A stretch of DNA of 48,683 bases from JBFKMV01 sp041629655 (GCA_041629655.1 JBFKMV010000014.1:1-48683), one strand, 5' to 3'; shown: positions 7,804-17,582, numbered from the stretch's first letter. The notes: generated by a model from the letters alone, not told the origin. Translations and numbers: made by a program.

Positions 7804-9945
7804 ATGCGAACCCATATTCCCCTCATCGCCGTTCTCGCCGCGGTCACCGTCCTCGCGGGGTGCGGCTCCCACGGAACCATGAACCACGACGACAATCCCC
7901 TGCTCGCCGAGTGGACCGGCCCGCACGGCGGCGTGCCGGCCTTCAACCGGATGGAGCTCGACGCGCTCGAGCCGGCCCTCGAGGCCGGCATGGCGGCCCA
8001 GCTCGCCGAGATCGACGCGATCGCGAACAACCCCGAGCCCCCGACGTTCGAGAACACCATCGCCGCGATGGAGGACAGCGGGCGTACGCTGGACCGGGTG
8101 CGGACGTACTACGCGATCTGGAGCGCGAACCGCTCCACGCCGGAGTTCCGCGAGATCCAGCGCGAGATGGCGCCCCGGCTGGCGGAGTTCCGGACCAAGA
8201 TCACGCAGAACGAGGCGTTGTTCGCGCGCATCAAGGCGATCTACGAGAGCGAGGCGATGGCCGCGTTGCGACCGGACCAGCAGCGGCTGACCTGGCTGAT
8301 CTACGACGGCTTCGCCCGCAACGGGGCGACCCTCGAGGGCGCGGCCAAGGAGCGTTACGCGGCGATCGACAAGCGCCTCGCCGAGCTGCACACGCAGTTC
8401 GGCAACAACGTGCTCGCCGACGAGGAAGGCTACGTCCTCTACATCAGCGCGGAGCAGCTGGGCGGCCTGCCGGAGTCGTTCGTCCGGGCCGCGGCGGCCG
8501 CGGCGAAGGAGCGGGAGCGCGAGGGCGAGTACGCGATCACCAACACCCGCTCGTCGATGGACCCGTTTTTGACCTTCTCCGACGAGCGGGAGCTGCGCGA
8601 GCAGGTCTGGCGGACCTACTACTCGCGCGGCGACAACGGCGACGAGCACGACAACAACGCGATCATCGCCGAGATCCTGCAGCTGCGTCACGAACGCGTC
8701 GGTCTGCTGGGCTACGACAGCTACGCCGCGTGGCGGCTCGAGGACCGCATGGCCAAGACGCCCCAGCGCGCCTTGGAGCTGATGCTCGCGGTGTGGCCCG
8801 CCGCGATCGCGCGGGTCGCCGAGGAAGTCGCCGACATGCAGGCGATCGCCAACGCCGCGGGCGCCGGCATCACCATCGAGCCGTGGGACTACCGCTACTA
8901 CGCCGAGAAGGTGCGCCAGGCCAAGTACGACCTGGACTCGGACGAGGTCAAGCAGTACCTCCAGCTGGACAAGCTGCGCGAGGCGATGTTCTTCGTCGCC
9001 GGCGAGCTGTTCGACTTCCGTTTCTCGCCGGTGCCCGCGGGCTCGGTGCCGGTGTTCCACGAGGACGTCACGGTCTGGGAGGTCACCGACAAGACGTCGG
9101 GCGCCCACGTCGGTCTGTGGTACCTCGATCCCTACGCGCGGCCGGGCAAGCGCTCGGGCGCCTGGGCCACCAGCTACCGCAGCCACGAGAGCTTCCGCGG
9201 CAAACGCACCGTGCTGAGCGCGAACAACTCGAACTTCATCGAGGGCGCGCCCGGACAGCCGGTGCTGATCTCGTGGGACGACGCCGAGACGCTGTTCCAC
9301 GAGTTCGGTCACGCGCTGCACTACCTCTCGTCGCGCGTCGAGTACCCGACGCTCAACGGCGGGGTGCGTGACTACACCGAGTTCCAATCGCAGCTGCTGG
9401 AGCGCTGGCTGCTCACCGACCCGGTGATCGACAACTACCTGGTGCACCACGAGACCGGCGAGCCGATCCCGCCCGAACTGGTGGCGAAGATCAAGAAGGC
9501 GGCGACGTTCAACCAGGGCTTCGCGACTACGGAGTACGTGGCGGGCGCACTGGTCGACATGAAGTACCACACCACTGACCCGACCGGGATCGACCCCGAC
9601 GCCTTCGAGCGCGCGGTGCTGGCCGAGCTGAAGATGCCGCGCGAGATCCCGATGCGTCACAGGAGCCCGCACTTCGGGCACATCTTCTCCAGCGAGAGCT
9701 ACGCCGCGGGCTACTACGGCTACCTGTGGGCCGACGTGCTGACCTCCGATGCCGCGGAGGCGTTCCAGCAGGCTCCCGGCGGCTTCTACGACAAGCCGCT
9801 GGCCGGGCGGCTGGTCGACCACCTATTTGCTGTCCGCAACGCGGTCGACCCGGCCGAGGCCTACCGCGCATTCCGCGGGCGCGACGCGCGGATCGAGCCG
9901 CTGATGCGCGATCGCGGCTTCCCGGTGCCCTCCGCGAAGAAGTGA
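7804..9945 (+). CDS. M3-family metallopeptidase (oligopeptidase / dipeptidyl carboxypeptidase type), lipoprotein
   Basis: 713 residues, close to the usual length of Dcp/PrlC enzymes (about 680-720). The start is a lipoprotein signal (IAVLAAVTVLAGC, lipidated Cys20). A long helical N-terminal region follows (NPLLAEWTGPHGGVPAFNR and beyond). The thermolysin-like zinc site is FHEFGHALHY with His499, Glu500 and His503. Downstream motifs SESYAAGYYGYLWADV and the third-ligand region TLNGGVRDYTEFQSQLLERW match M3 peptidases. The enzyme should trim short peptides in the periplasm, perhaps for amino-acid scavenging. The lipid anchor differs from the cytoplasmic E. coli members but is common in periplasmic M3 enzymes of other phyla. 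Confidence 0.93.
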   Translation: MRTHIPLIAVLAAVTVLAGCGSHGTMNHDDNPLLAEWTGPHGGVPAFNRMELDALEPALEAGMAAQLAEIDAIANNPEPPTFENTIAAMEDSGRTLDRVRTYYAIWSANRSTPEFREIQREMAPRLAEFRTKITQNEALFARIKAIYESEAMAALRPDQQRLTWLIYDGFARNGATLEGAAKERYAAIDKRLAELHTQFGNNVLADEEGYVLYISAEQLGGLPESFVRAAAAAAKEREREGEYAITNTRSSMDPFLTFSDERELREQVWRTYYSRGDNGDEHDNNAIIAEILQLRHERVGLLGYDSYAAWRLEDRMAKTPQRALELMLAVWPAAIARVAEEVADMQAIANAAGAGITIEPWDYRYYAEKVRQAKYDLDSDEVKQYLQLDKLREAMFFVAGELFDFRFSPVPAGSVPVFHEDVTVWEVTDKTSGAHVGLWYLDPYARPGKRSGAWATSYRSHESFRGKRTVLSANNSNFIEGAPGQPVLISWDDAETLFHEFGHALHYLSSRVEYPTLNGGVRDYTEFQSQLLERWLLTDPVIDNYLVHHETGEPIPPELVAKIKKAATFNQGFATTEYVAGALVDMKYHTTDPTGIDPDAFERAVLAELKMPREIPMRHRSPHFGHIFSSESYAAGYYGYLWADVLTSDAAEAFQQAPGGFYDKPLAGRLVDHLFAVRNAVDPAEAYRAFRGRDARIEPLMRDRGFPVPSAKK

Positions 9946-9972
9946 AGCCTCGAGCGGCCCGGGGGTCGCCGC

Positions 9973-11070
9973 TCAGCCGGACTCGCGCTCCAGCAGCCGG
10001 CGCTTGCGCTCGCCACCCCAGCGGTAGCCCCCGGGACCGCCGTCCTCGCGGACGACGCGGTGACACGGGATGGCCACGGCCACCGGGTTGGCCGCGCAGG
10101 CCCGGGCGACGGCGCGCGCGGCATTCGGTCTGCCGATGCGGCGGGCGATTTCGCCGTAGGACGCGGTGTGGCCCGGCGGAATCGTCAGCAGCGCCCGCCA
10201 CACGCGTTCCTGGAACGCGGTCGCCTGGACGTCGAGCGGCAGGTCGAAGCGATTCGCCGGGCGCTCGAGGAACGCCACGGTGCGCGAGACCCAGTCCTCG
10301 AACCCGGAGCCCGGCTCGGCCTGCTCGAGCACAGCGCGCGGGAAGCGGCGTTCGAGATCGGCGACCAGCCGGCGTCGCTCGTCGTCGATCAGGATCGCGC
10401 AGATGCCGCGCTCCGTGGCCGCGACCAGGATTGGGCCCAGCCACGAGCGCCCGCAGGCGTAGCGGATCGTCACGCCGCGGCCGCCGTCCTTGAACGCCGT
10501 CGCCGTCATGCCGAGTCGCGGTCCGGCCGATCCGTAGAACCGGCTGGACGCGCCGTGCCCGGACGCGTAGATCGCGTCGGTCACCGACCCTCCTCGGCGC
10601 AACTCGTGCTTCAGCCTGCCGGCCCGTGTCGCCAGGGCGTACTGCTTCGGCGTGACCCCGGCGATGCGCTTGAACACGCGCTGGAAGTGGTGCGGGCTCA
10701 GGCCCGCCGCCGCGGCGAGCCTGCGTAGCGCGGGTTCGCGCTCCGCCGTCTCGATCTCGCGGCACGCGGCGGCGACCAGCGCGGCGTGACGCTCGTCGGT
10801 GGACGGCGCTCCCGGGCGGCAGCGCTTGCAGGGGCGATACCCGGCGGCTTCCGCGTCGGCGTAGCTGTCGTAGAACACGACGTTGTCCCGCCGCGGCAGC
10901 CGCGCCCCGCAGCCCGGCCGGCAGTACACGCCGGTCGTCTTGACCGCAAAACAGAACCGGCCGTCCGCGCTGGCGTCCCGCGTCCTGACCGCATGCCAGC
11001 GGTCGGCCTCGTCGGTCCAGTCGCGCGCCGCTCCGGGGCGCCGGTCGGTGCTGGAGAGGTGAGTGACCAT
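9973..11070 (-). CDS. ada: Bifunctional DNA repair methyltransferase / transcriptional activator Ada
   Basis: 365 residues, all Ada domains in order. N-terminal zinc domain: FAVKTTGVYCRPGC and YRPCKRC give the four Cys ligands 50, 54, 81 and 84; Cys50 aligns with E. coli Cys38, which accepts methyl from phosphotriesters. Residues about 95-180 are an AraC-type helix-turn-helix (LAAAAGLSPHHFQRVFKRI). Residues about 195-365 are the O6-methylguanine methyltransferase with NPVAVAIPCHRVV, acceptor Cys336, and the GGYRWGGERKRRLLERE tail. The open frame extends to 11358, but ATG 11070 has AGGAG upstream and starts where E. coli Ada does. In the known system methylated Ada activates its own gene; an operator cannot be defined here. 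Confidence 0.95.
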   Translation of the reverse strand: MVTHLSSTDRRPGAARDWTDEADRWHAVRTRDASADGRFCFAVKTTGVYCRPGCGARLPRRDNVVFYDSYADAEAAGYRPCKRCRPGAPSTDERHAALVAAACREIETAEREPALRRLAAAAGLSPHHFQRVFKRIAGVTPKQYALATRAGRLKHELRRGGSVTDAIYASGHGASSRFYGSAGPRLGMTATAFKDGGRGVTIRYACGRSWLGPILVAATERGICAILIDDERRRLVADLERRFPRAVLEQAEPGSGFEDWVSRTVAFLERPANRFDLPLDVQATAFQERVWRALLTIPPGHTASYGEIARRIGRPNAARAVARACAANPVAVAIPCHRVVREDGGPGGYRWGGERKRRLLERESG

Positions 11071-11171
11071 GTTCGCGCTCCTGTATGACGCCGACAAGGA
11101 TACGTCGCCGCGGCGAGCGTCGCGCTCCGGTTCTTGCGCTCGATTTCGCGGGTGTCCCCCGCTGCCCCCGC

Positions 11172-11177
11172 TATAAT
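11172..11177 (+). promoter_or_regulatory. -10 element (TATAAT) of the DUF2891 gene
   Basis: Perfect TATAAT 17 bases before ATG 11195, with GGAGG in between. No good -35 hexamer at the expected distance. Confidence 0.5.
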
Positions 11178-11194
11178 CGGCCGCGGAGGACACC

Positions 11195-12301
11195 ATGACG
11201 GCCTGGTGCCTGGCCCTGCTGGTGCTGACCGCGGCCCCACCCGCCGCGGTCGCGGACGCTACGCCCGCGGAGCAAGCCGCTCCCGCGCCGGACGTGGCGC
11301 TGGCGGAACGCTTCGCGGGACTGGCGTTGTCCTGCGTGCACCGCGAGTATCCGAACAAGATCGCCCACGTGCTGGCGTCCGACGCCGACGTCCGGCCGCC
11401 GCGCGAGCTGACCCCCGTGTTCCACGGCTGTTACGACTGGCACTCGGCGGTCCACGGGCACTGGCTGCTGGCGCGGCTGGCGCGGCTGTACCCCGAGGCG
11501 TCGTTCGCCGCTGCGGCCCGCGAAGCGCTGGCGCAGAGCTTCACCGCCGACAAGGTCGCCGCCGAGGTGCGCTACCTCGACGCGGACGGCCGGGCGACGT
11601 TCGAGCGCCCGTACGGACTGGCCTGGCTGCTCCAGCTCGCGGCCGAGCTGCGGGAATGGGACGACCCCGACGCGGCGCGCTGGGCGGCGGCACTCGAGCC
11701 GCTGGAGACCCGCGCCGCCGCCCGCATCGCGGACTGGCTGCCGAAGCTGAGCTACCCGATCCGGGTCGGCGAGCACTCGCAGACGGCGTTCGCGTTCGGG
11801 CTGATCCTGGACTGGGCCCGCACGCGCGGGGACGAGGCGATGGCGACTCTCGTCGAGGGCAAGGTGCGCGAGTTCTACCTCGCCGACCGGGACTGCCCGC
11901 TGGACTACGAGCCCTCCGGCCAGGACTTCCTCTCGCCGTGCCTCGCCGAGGCCGACCTGGTGCGCCGGGTGCTCGCCCCGCCGGAGTTCGCGGCGTGGCT
12001 GGGCGGGTTCCTGCCCGGGCTGCCGCTGGCGGCGTCGAGGCCCTGGATCCCGCCCGCCGTGGTGACCGACCGCGCCGACGGCAAGCTGGCCCATCTCGAC
12101 GGGCTCAACCTGGCCCGGGCCTGGATGCTGGAGGGCATCGCGCACGGGCTGCCCGACGAGGACCCGCGGCGCGCGGCGCTGGGACGGGCGGTCGCCGAGC
12201 ACCGCGAGGCCGGGCTGGCCGCGGTCACCGGCGAGCACTACGAGGGCGGACACTGGCTGGGCACGTTCGCCGTGTACCTGGTCACCGGCCGCGGACTCTG
12301 A
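11195..12301 (+). CDS. DUF2891-family protein with signal peptide
   Basis: 368 residues, GGAGG upstream of ATG. After a hydrophobic export signal (LALLVLTAAPPAAVADA) the protein shows the DUF2891 hallmarks: REYPNKIAHVL near the start, then HGCYDWHSAVHGHWLLARL, YGLAWLLQLAAEL, GEHSQTAFAFGLILDWAR, and the C-terminal EGGHWLGTFAVYLVTGRGL. The regular pairs of helices suggest an alpha/alpha toroid. Conserved His/Trp/Asp residues would line its cavity, as in glycoside-active toroids, but no function is established for the family as far as I know. Most DUF2891 proteins I recall are cytoplasmic, so the signal peptide is notable. The membrane TPR protein gene starts six bases downstream. Confidence 0.85.
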   Translation: MTAWCLALLVLTAAPPAAVADATPAEQAAPAPDVALAERFAGLALSCVHREYPNKIAHVLASDADVRPPRELTPVFHGCYDWHSAVHGHWLLARLARLYPEASFAAAAREALAQSFTADKVAAEVRYLDADGRATFERPYGLAWLLQLAAELREWDDPDAARWAAALEPLETRAAARIADWLPKLSYPIRVGEHSQTAFAFGLILDWARTRGDEAMATLVEGKVREFYLADRDCPLDYEPSGQDFLSPCLAEADLVRRVLAPPEFAAWLGGFLPGLPLAASRPWIPPAVVTDRADGKLAHLDGLNLARAWMLEGIAHGLPDEDPRRAALGRAVAEHREAGLAAVTGEHYEGGHWLGTFAVYLVTGRGL

Positions 12302-12306
12302 CCGGT

Positions 12307-14292
12307 GTGAGCCCGGGCCGCCGAAGCCTGCCGCGGACGATCGGGGTGAGCGCCGCGCTGGCGCTGGCGACCTTTGCGGTGTTCTGGCCGGTGCTCGGCC
12401 ACGACTTCATCAACTACGACGACGAGGTCTACGTCACCGCCAACCCGCACGTGCGCGGCGGCCTGTCCCCGGCCGGCCTGCGCTGGGCCTGGACGACCGC
12501 CCACGCGTCGAACTGGCATCCGTTGACCTGGATCTCGCACATGCTGGACGTCGAGCTTTACGGGCTCGATCCGGCCGGGCATCACGGCAGCGGCGTGGTG
12601 CTGCACGCGGCCGCGACGATCACGCTGTTCCTGCTGCTGGGGAGCATCACGGGATCGACTTGGCGCAGCGCCGCGGTCGCCGCGCTGTTCGCGATCCATC
12701 CGCTGCACGTCCAGTCGGTGGCCTGGGTGGCCGAGCGCAAGGACGTGCTCAGCGGGCTGTTGTGGTTTCTGACCACCGCGGCCTACGTGGCCTGGACGCG
12801 CCGGCCGGGGCGCTGGCGGTACGGCTTGCTGCTGCTGACGTTCGCGCTCGGGTTGTCGGCCAAGCCGGTGCTGGTCACGCTGCCGTTCACGTTGCTGCTG
12901 CTCGATCGGTGGCCGCTGGGACGCTGGTCCGCGGGGGAACGGGCGGCGGCGTGGCCGCGGGTGCGGGAGAAGCTGCCGCTGTTCGCGCTCGCGGCCGCGT
13001 CGGCGGCGATCACGTTCCTGGCACAGCGCGCCGGCGCGGCGGTCCTGGCGGGCCGGCCGCTGTCCGAGCGGGTCGCCAACGCGGTCGTGGCCTACGCGAC
13101 CTACCTCTGGAAGACCGTGTGGCCGACGGGTCTCGCGGTGTTCTACCCCTACCCCGAAGCGGGACCGCCCGCGTGGAAGGTGCTCGCGGCGCTGGCGCTG
13201 CTCGCCGCGATCAGCGGCGTCGCCTGGCGCTGGCGCCGGCGCCGGCCGTACCTGCTGTTCGGCTGGCTGTGGTACCTCGGCACGCTGGTGCCGATGATCG
13301 GGCTGGTGCAGGTCGGCAAGCAGGCGCTGGCCGACCGCTACACCTACCTGCCGCTGGTCGGCGTGTTCGTGGCGGTGGTGTGGGGGCTCGGGGAGCTCGC
13401 GACGGCCGGGCGCGGGCGCGCCGGACGGTGGTGGCCTGCCGTGGCGCTGGCGCTGGTCGTCGTGCTGTTCGGCGTCGCCGCCCGCGGGGAGGTCGGTTAC
13501 TGGCGTGACTCGGAGACGCTGTTCGCGAGGGCGCTCGCGGTCACGCGGGGCAACGCCGTGGCGCACGCCAACCTCGGCGCGGCGCTGGACGCGCGCGGGC
13601 AGACACGGGAGGCGCTCGAGCACTACCGTCGGGCGCTGACCATCGATCCCGCGCTGACGAGCGTGCGCGTGGCGCTGGCCCGCTTGACGGCCGTTGAAGG
13701 AGATCCGGAGGAGGCGCTGGCGCTGTGCGAGCAGGCGCTCTCGGCGCGGCCGGATGACGCCCGCGTGGCCAACGGGTGCGGCGTCGTGCTGTTCGACCAG
13801 GGCCGGACGGACGAGGCCGCGGCGCGGTTCGCCCGCGCGGTCGAGCTGCGGCCGGATTACGCCGGCGCCCACCGCAACCTGGCGCTGGCACGGGCCCGCC
13901 AGGGCCGCGACGAGGAAGCGATTGTCCACTACCGCGAGGCGCTGCGGCTGGGCGATACCGCGGCCGGGACCCGCAACGCGCTGGGACTGGCTCTGGAGCG
14001 GCTCGGGGCCCCGGAGCAGGCGCTGCGACAGTTCCGCGAGGCGTTGCGCGACGACCCCGATCACGCCGAAGCGCGGTACAACTACGGCACGCTGCTGGCG
14101 CGGCAGGGACGCTGGGACGAGGCCCTGGAGCACCTCTCCCGGGCCGTCGAGATCCGCCCGGACCACGCCGAGGCCCACTACAACCTCGGCGCCGTGCTCC
14201 ACCGCCTGGGGCGCCCCGAGCAGGCGCGAGCGGAGATCGCGCTCGCCGAACGCCTGGGCTACGCCCCGCCGGCTCCCGGCAGGGCGCCGTAG
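12307..14292 (+). CDS. Polytopic membrane protein with C-terminal TPR repeats (GT-C/TMTC-like)
   Basis: 661 residues, GTG start (another GTG lies at 12346). Residues about 12-400 hold roughly ten hydrophobic helices. The first periplasmic loop contains HDFINYDDEVYVTANPHVRGG, an acidic motif typical of GT-C-fold glycosyltransferases and of the tetratricopeptide TMTC mannosyltransferases, followed by NWHPLTWISHMLDVELYGLDP and HPLHVQSVAWVAERKDVLSG. Residues about 415-650 comprise about seven TPRs (HANLGAALDARGQTREALEH, HRNLALARARQGRDEEAI, HYNLGAVLHRLGRPEQA). I infer transfer of a lipid-linked sugar to exported proteins or a related envelope role, with the TPR part binding the acceptor. Substrate unknown. 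It follows the DUF2891 gene by five bases. Confidence 0.82.
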   Translation: MSPGRRSLPRTIGVSAALALATFAVFWPVLGHDFINYDDEVYVTANPHVRGGLSPAGLRWAWTTAHASNWHPLTWISHMLDVELYGLDPAGHHGSGVVLHAAATITLFLLLGSITGSTWRSAAVAALFAIHPLHVQSVAWVAERKDVLSGLLWFLTTAAYVAWTRRPGRWRYGLLLLTFALGLSAKPVLVTLPFTLLLLDRWPLGRWSAGERAAAWPRVREKLPLFALAAASAAITFLAQRAGAAVLAGRPLSERVANAVVAYATYLWKTVWPTGLAVFYPYPEAGPPAWKVLAALALLAAISGVAWRWRRRRPYLLFGWLWYLGTLVPMIGLVQVGKQALADRYTYLPLVGVFVAVVWGLGELATAGRGRAGRWWPAVALALVVVLFGVAARGEVGYWRDSETLFARALAVTRGNAVAHANLGAALDARGQTREALEHYRRALTIDPALTSVRVALARLTAVEGDPEEALALCEQALSARPDDARVANGCGVVLFDQGRTDEAAARFARAVELRPDYAGAHRNLALARARQGRDEEAIVHYREALRLGDTAAGTRNALGLALERLGAPEQALRQFREALRDDPDHAEARYNYGTLLARQGRWDEALEHLSRAVEIRPDHAEAHYNLGAVLHRLGRPEQARAEIALAERLGYAPPAPGRAP

Positions 14293-14330
14293 ATTCGACG
14301 CCCCGAGCCTGGCGACCCATATTGCCCACG

Positions 14331-15239
14331 ATGGCGGAGGCGACCTCGATCGTGTGTCCCGCGTGCTCGTTCGAGCAGGCCGCGGACAGCGGAACCTGCG
14401 GCCGCTGCGGCGTGGTGTTCGCCAAGCTGCACCGCGAGCGCGTCTCCCGTCGCGTCGCCGCCCCCCCGCGGAGGCGGAGCGTCGGCAGGGAATGGGGCCT
14501 GCTCGGCGCGGCGCTGGCCGCGGCCGGCTTCGCGCACGCCCTGCCGCTGCTGGCGCTCGTGCTCTCGCCGCTGGTCACCCTGCTGCACGAGTTCGGGCAC
14601 GCCGTGGCCGCCTGGCTGCTCGGGTGTCCGGCGATCCCGGCCTTCGATTTCGTCTACGGGGGCGGGGTCACGCATCACAAGAACTTCCAGCTTCCGCTGG
14701 GCCTCGCGATCGCCGGCGGCTGGGCCTGGCTCGGCTGGACGTTTCGCCGCAACCCGCGGACGCTGGTGTTGATCGGCGTGGCGTCGCTGGCCTGGCTGAT
14801 CGCGGTGTCCGCGGAGTGGCGCCGCGAGGTGGTGATCGCGGCGATGGGCCACGGTGGCGAGCTGATCCTGGCCGGTGTCCTGCTGTACATGGCGCTGTCC
14901 GGCCGGGGCTGGCGCATCCCCGAGGTCGAGCGTCCGCTGGGCGCGTTCGCCGCGTTCTTCGTCCAGCTCCAGACGATGCAGTTCGCGTGGCGGCTGCGTA
15001 ACGACGCCGTCTACCTCGACTGGTATCGCGAGGGCAAGGGAGGCGCGATGATGAACGACCTGGAGGTCATCGCGCTCGACCTCAAGATCTGGACCGGGAT
15101 GGCGCTGGACATCGAGCGGGTCGCGGGGTGGCTGCTGGCGTTCTCGCTGCTCCCCCCGGTCGCCGCCGTGCTGCTCTACCTGTACCGCGAACGGGTCAAC
15201 GCCTTCGCGCGCTCGCTGCTGCTGCTCGCCCCGGATTGA
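14331..15239 (+). CDS. Membrane HExxH metalloprotease-like protein with N-terminal zinc ribbon
   Basis: 302 residues. It opens with a short zinc ribbon (CPACSFEQAADSGTCGRCG) then a basic stretch and about seven transmembrane segments. In the second, LLHEFGHAVAAWLLG carries an HExxH zinc motif as in membrane-embedded site-2-type (M50) peptidases. GGGVTHHKNFQLPLG follows. I do not see the NPDG-type second M50 motif, though a second His/Asp cluster (MGHGGELILAGVLLYMALS) could supply a ligand. So protease activity is plausible, not proven. ATG 14331 lies 38 bases after the previous stop. Its 3' end is three bases from the convergent membrane spermidine-synthase-like gene. Confidence 0.72.
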   Translation: MAEATSIVCPACSFEQAADSGTCGRCGVVFAKLHRERVSRRVAAPPRRRSVGREWGLLGAALAAAGFAHALPLLALVLSPLVTLLHEFGHAVAAWLLGCPAIPAFDFVYGGGVTHHKNFQLPLGLAIAGGWAWLGWTFRRNPRTLVLIGVASLAWLIAVSAEWRREVVIAAMGHGGELILAGVLLYMALSGRGWRIPEVERPLGAFAAFFVQLQTMQFAWRLRNDAVYLDWYREGKGGAMMNDLEVIALDLKIWTGMALDIERVAGWLLAFSLLPPVAAVLLYLYRERVNAFARSLLLLAPD

Positions 15240-15242
15240 GGC

Positions 15243-17582
15243 TCACTCGTAGGTCGGGCGGTAGCGCTTGTCGTATTCGTCGCGCGGGAACAGGTCGCGG
15301 TTGAGATCGTCCTCGTCCGCGACGACACGGGCGCGACTGGCCGGGTCGATCGCCGTGACCCGGGCGCGCCGGAAGTAGTCCTCGAGAAAGCCGCTCAGCG
15401 CCTCGCGGGCGCCGGCCAGCTCCAGCAGCTGCTGCACGGGGCGGCTGCGCAGCCGCTCCAGGGCGCGGTCGGGCCGGTACGCGAACGGTTCGTTGCTGCC
15501 GATGATCAGGCTGGGCATCCCCGCGGCGTGGAAGTCCAGCGCGTACGGGAAGGCCGCGATGGCGGTGCGCCGCGTCCGTTCGGTGGGGACGTAGGTCAGC
15601 ACCACGCCGCCCGGCTTGAGCCGGCTCAGGCTGAGCTCGAAGAACTCCTTCGAGTAGAGGTTCCCGCTGTAGGCCATCGAAGGCTCGAGCGCGTCGGCCT
15701 CGATCACGTCGTAGCGGTGCTCGCCCACGCGCAGCGCCAGCCGGCCGTCGGAGAAACGCGGACGGATCCGGGGGTCGGTGAGGAACTGCCGCAGCTCCAG
15801 CGAGACGAACCAGCGGTTGTTGTAGCGCTCCAGCACCTCGTACTCCGGCCGGGCGATCTCGTAGAGGTCGATCCGCTCGACCGTCGCGGACAGCGCGCTG
15901 CCCAGACCGGTGCCGCCGGTGCCCATGCCGATCACCAGCACGTCGCGCGGGTCCGGGTGCAGCAGCACGGGAGCGCAGCCCAGCAGCACGTGCCCCGGCC
16001 AGAACGGAAGCTGGCTGTGGCCGGTGCCGTTGACGCGCATCACGGCCTGGGCCTCGTCCATCCGCTGCAGCGTCACGACCGAGGAGGCGTCCTCGGCCAC
16101 CACGACGCGGTCCACGGGGGAACCGTGGAAGCGGGCCCAGAATCCGTCCCGCCCCGGAATCATCGCCGCCAGCAGCAACGACGCGGCCACGCAGGCGGCG
16201 GCGAGCGGCACGCGGCGGCGGGACAGCCCGCGCAGCGCCGCCAGCACCCCGAACAGCGAGCCCGCCACGATCAGCAGGCGCAGCGTCGCCGGCGTTCCGA
16301 GCACGTGCAGCAGCAGCACCCCGGTCACCAGGCTGCCCAGGATCGCGCCGAAGATGTTCGCGGTCTGGATCACCCCGACCCGCCAGCCCACCACGCGCAC
16401 GTCGGTCTGCACCGCGCGCTGGATGAACGCGTAGGTGAAGCCCATCAGGAACGTCGGCACCGCGAGCAGCCACAGCGGCAGCAGCACGAATAGCTGGAGC
16501 GCGCGCGTCAGGACCTCCGGGAACGGCCCGCCGGAGAGCTGCCGCAAGCCCTCGGCGATCTCGTACATCTCGATCCGCTTGTCCTTGGACCAGAAGTCGT
16601 AGAGCCCGGCCAGCGGTCCCGATTCGGCCGCGAGATACAGCAGCGGGAGGAGCGACAGCGCGGCGGCCACGGTGATGCCCCACTGCCCGTACAAGAACCA
16701 CAGGTCGGGACGCCGGGCGCGCCGGACCAGCACCACGCCGGCCAGCGCTCCGAGCGCCAGCGAGACCAGGAACACGCCCAGGATGTGGCCGAAGGTGTAG
16801 GGGCTGGAGCGGATGAACACGTCCAGGATCCGGAACCACGACAGCTCCAGCGAGAGCGCGATGAATCCGCTCAGCGCGTAGAGCGCGGCCCAGCTGAACA
16901 GGCCGGCGGCGGCCGGCGCCGCGGGAGCACCGGGCGACGCCGCCGCGGCACCGTCCTCGCGGCCCGGCGCGGTCGCGGCGGCGATCCACAACGCGCCCGC
17001 GGCGGCGGCGAAGTTGAGCAGGCTCCCGATCCCGATCGCGCCGGCGAACCCGAACCTGCCGATCAGGTACCACACCGTGACGAACGCGCCCAGGCCGGCA
17101 CCGAGCGTGTTCAGCGCGTAGAGCGTGCCGACCACGCCCGCGGCGCGATCCAGATCGCGCACCATGCCGCGGCACAGCAACGGCAGCGAGGCTCCCATCA
17201 GCAGCGTCGGCAGCAACAGCAGCAGCAGGTGCACCACGGGGAGCGCAATCGGATAGCGCACCAGGAACCCGAGCCGCAGGTACGCCACGTCGTAGTACAG
17301 CCAGGGGCTGATCAGGGCGAACAGTCCGATCGCCAGCTCGCAGGCGGCGAAGGCCAGGATCGACGCCTTGCGCGACAGCCGGTCGGCCAACCGCCCCCCG
17401 GCCAGGCTGCCGAAGCCGAGCCCGGCCATGAACGCCGTGACGATCATGGTGATCGAGTAGAGATGCATCCCGGAGAAGATTCCCAGGATGCGCTGCCAGA
17501 TCACCTGGTAGGTCAGCGCGGCGAAACCCGAGAGGAGGAACAGCGCGGCTGCCCATGCGACGCGGTTGCCCCGTGAGGCCAA
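15243..17582 (-). CDS. Membrane-fused spermidine-synthase-like protein
   Basis: 779 residues, TTG start with GGAGGAG six bases upstream. The N-terminal half, and more helices up to about residue 480, is polytopic (FLLSGFAALTYQVIWQRILG, GSLAGGRLADRLSRK, ALNTLGAGLGAF), the module found in many 'fused MFS/spermidine synthase' proteins. Residues about 500-779 are a Rossmann methyltransferase-like domain: VLVIGMGTGGTGLGSA near 545, YEIARPEYEVLERYNNRWF, and YDVIEADALEPSMAYSGNLY with an Asp pair typical of aminopropyltransferases. Such proteins are widespread in soil bacteria. Real polyamine synthesis is unproven for them, and the substrate could be another amine or lipid. The 120-residue tail (FLEDYFRRARVTAIDP) is without recognised motif. 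Confidence 0.83.
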   Translation of the reverse strand: MASRGNRVAWAAALFLLSGFAALTYQVIWQRILGIFSGMHLYSITMIVTAFMAGLGFGSLAGGRLADRLSRKASILAFAACELAIGLFALISPWLYYDVAYLRLGFLVRYPIALPVVHLLLLLLPTLLMGASLPLLCRGMVRDLDRAAGVVGTLYALNTLGAGLGAFVTVWYLIGRFGFAGAIGIGSLLNFAAAAGALWIAAATAPGREDGAAAASPGAPAAPAAAGLFSWAALYALSGFIALSLELSWFRILDVFIRSSPYTFGHILGVFLVSLALGALAGVVLVRRARRPDLWFLYGQWGITVAAALSLLPLLYLAAESGPLAGLYDFWSKDKRIEMYEIAEGLRQLSGGPFPEVLTRALQLFVLLPLWLLAVPTFLMGFTYAFIQRAVQTDVRVVGWRVGVIQTANIFGAILGSLVTGVLLLHVLGTPATLRLLIVAGSLFGVLAALRGLSRRRVPLAAACVAASLLLAAMIPGRDGFWARFHGSPVDRVVVAEDASSVVTLQRMDEAQAVMRVNGTGHSQLPFWPGHVLLGCAPVLLHPDPRDVLVIGMGTGGTGLGSALSATVERIDLYEIARPEYEVLERYNNRWFVSLELRQFLTDPRIRPRFSDGRLALRVGEHRYDVIEADALEPSMAYSGNLYSKEFFELSLSRLKPGGVVLTYVPTERTRRTAIAAFPYALDFHAAGMPSLIIGSNEPFAYRPDRALERLRSRPVQQLLELAGAREALSGFLEDYFRRARVTAIDPASRARVVADEDDLNRDLFPRDEYDKRYRPTYE

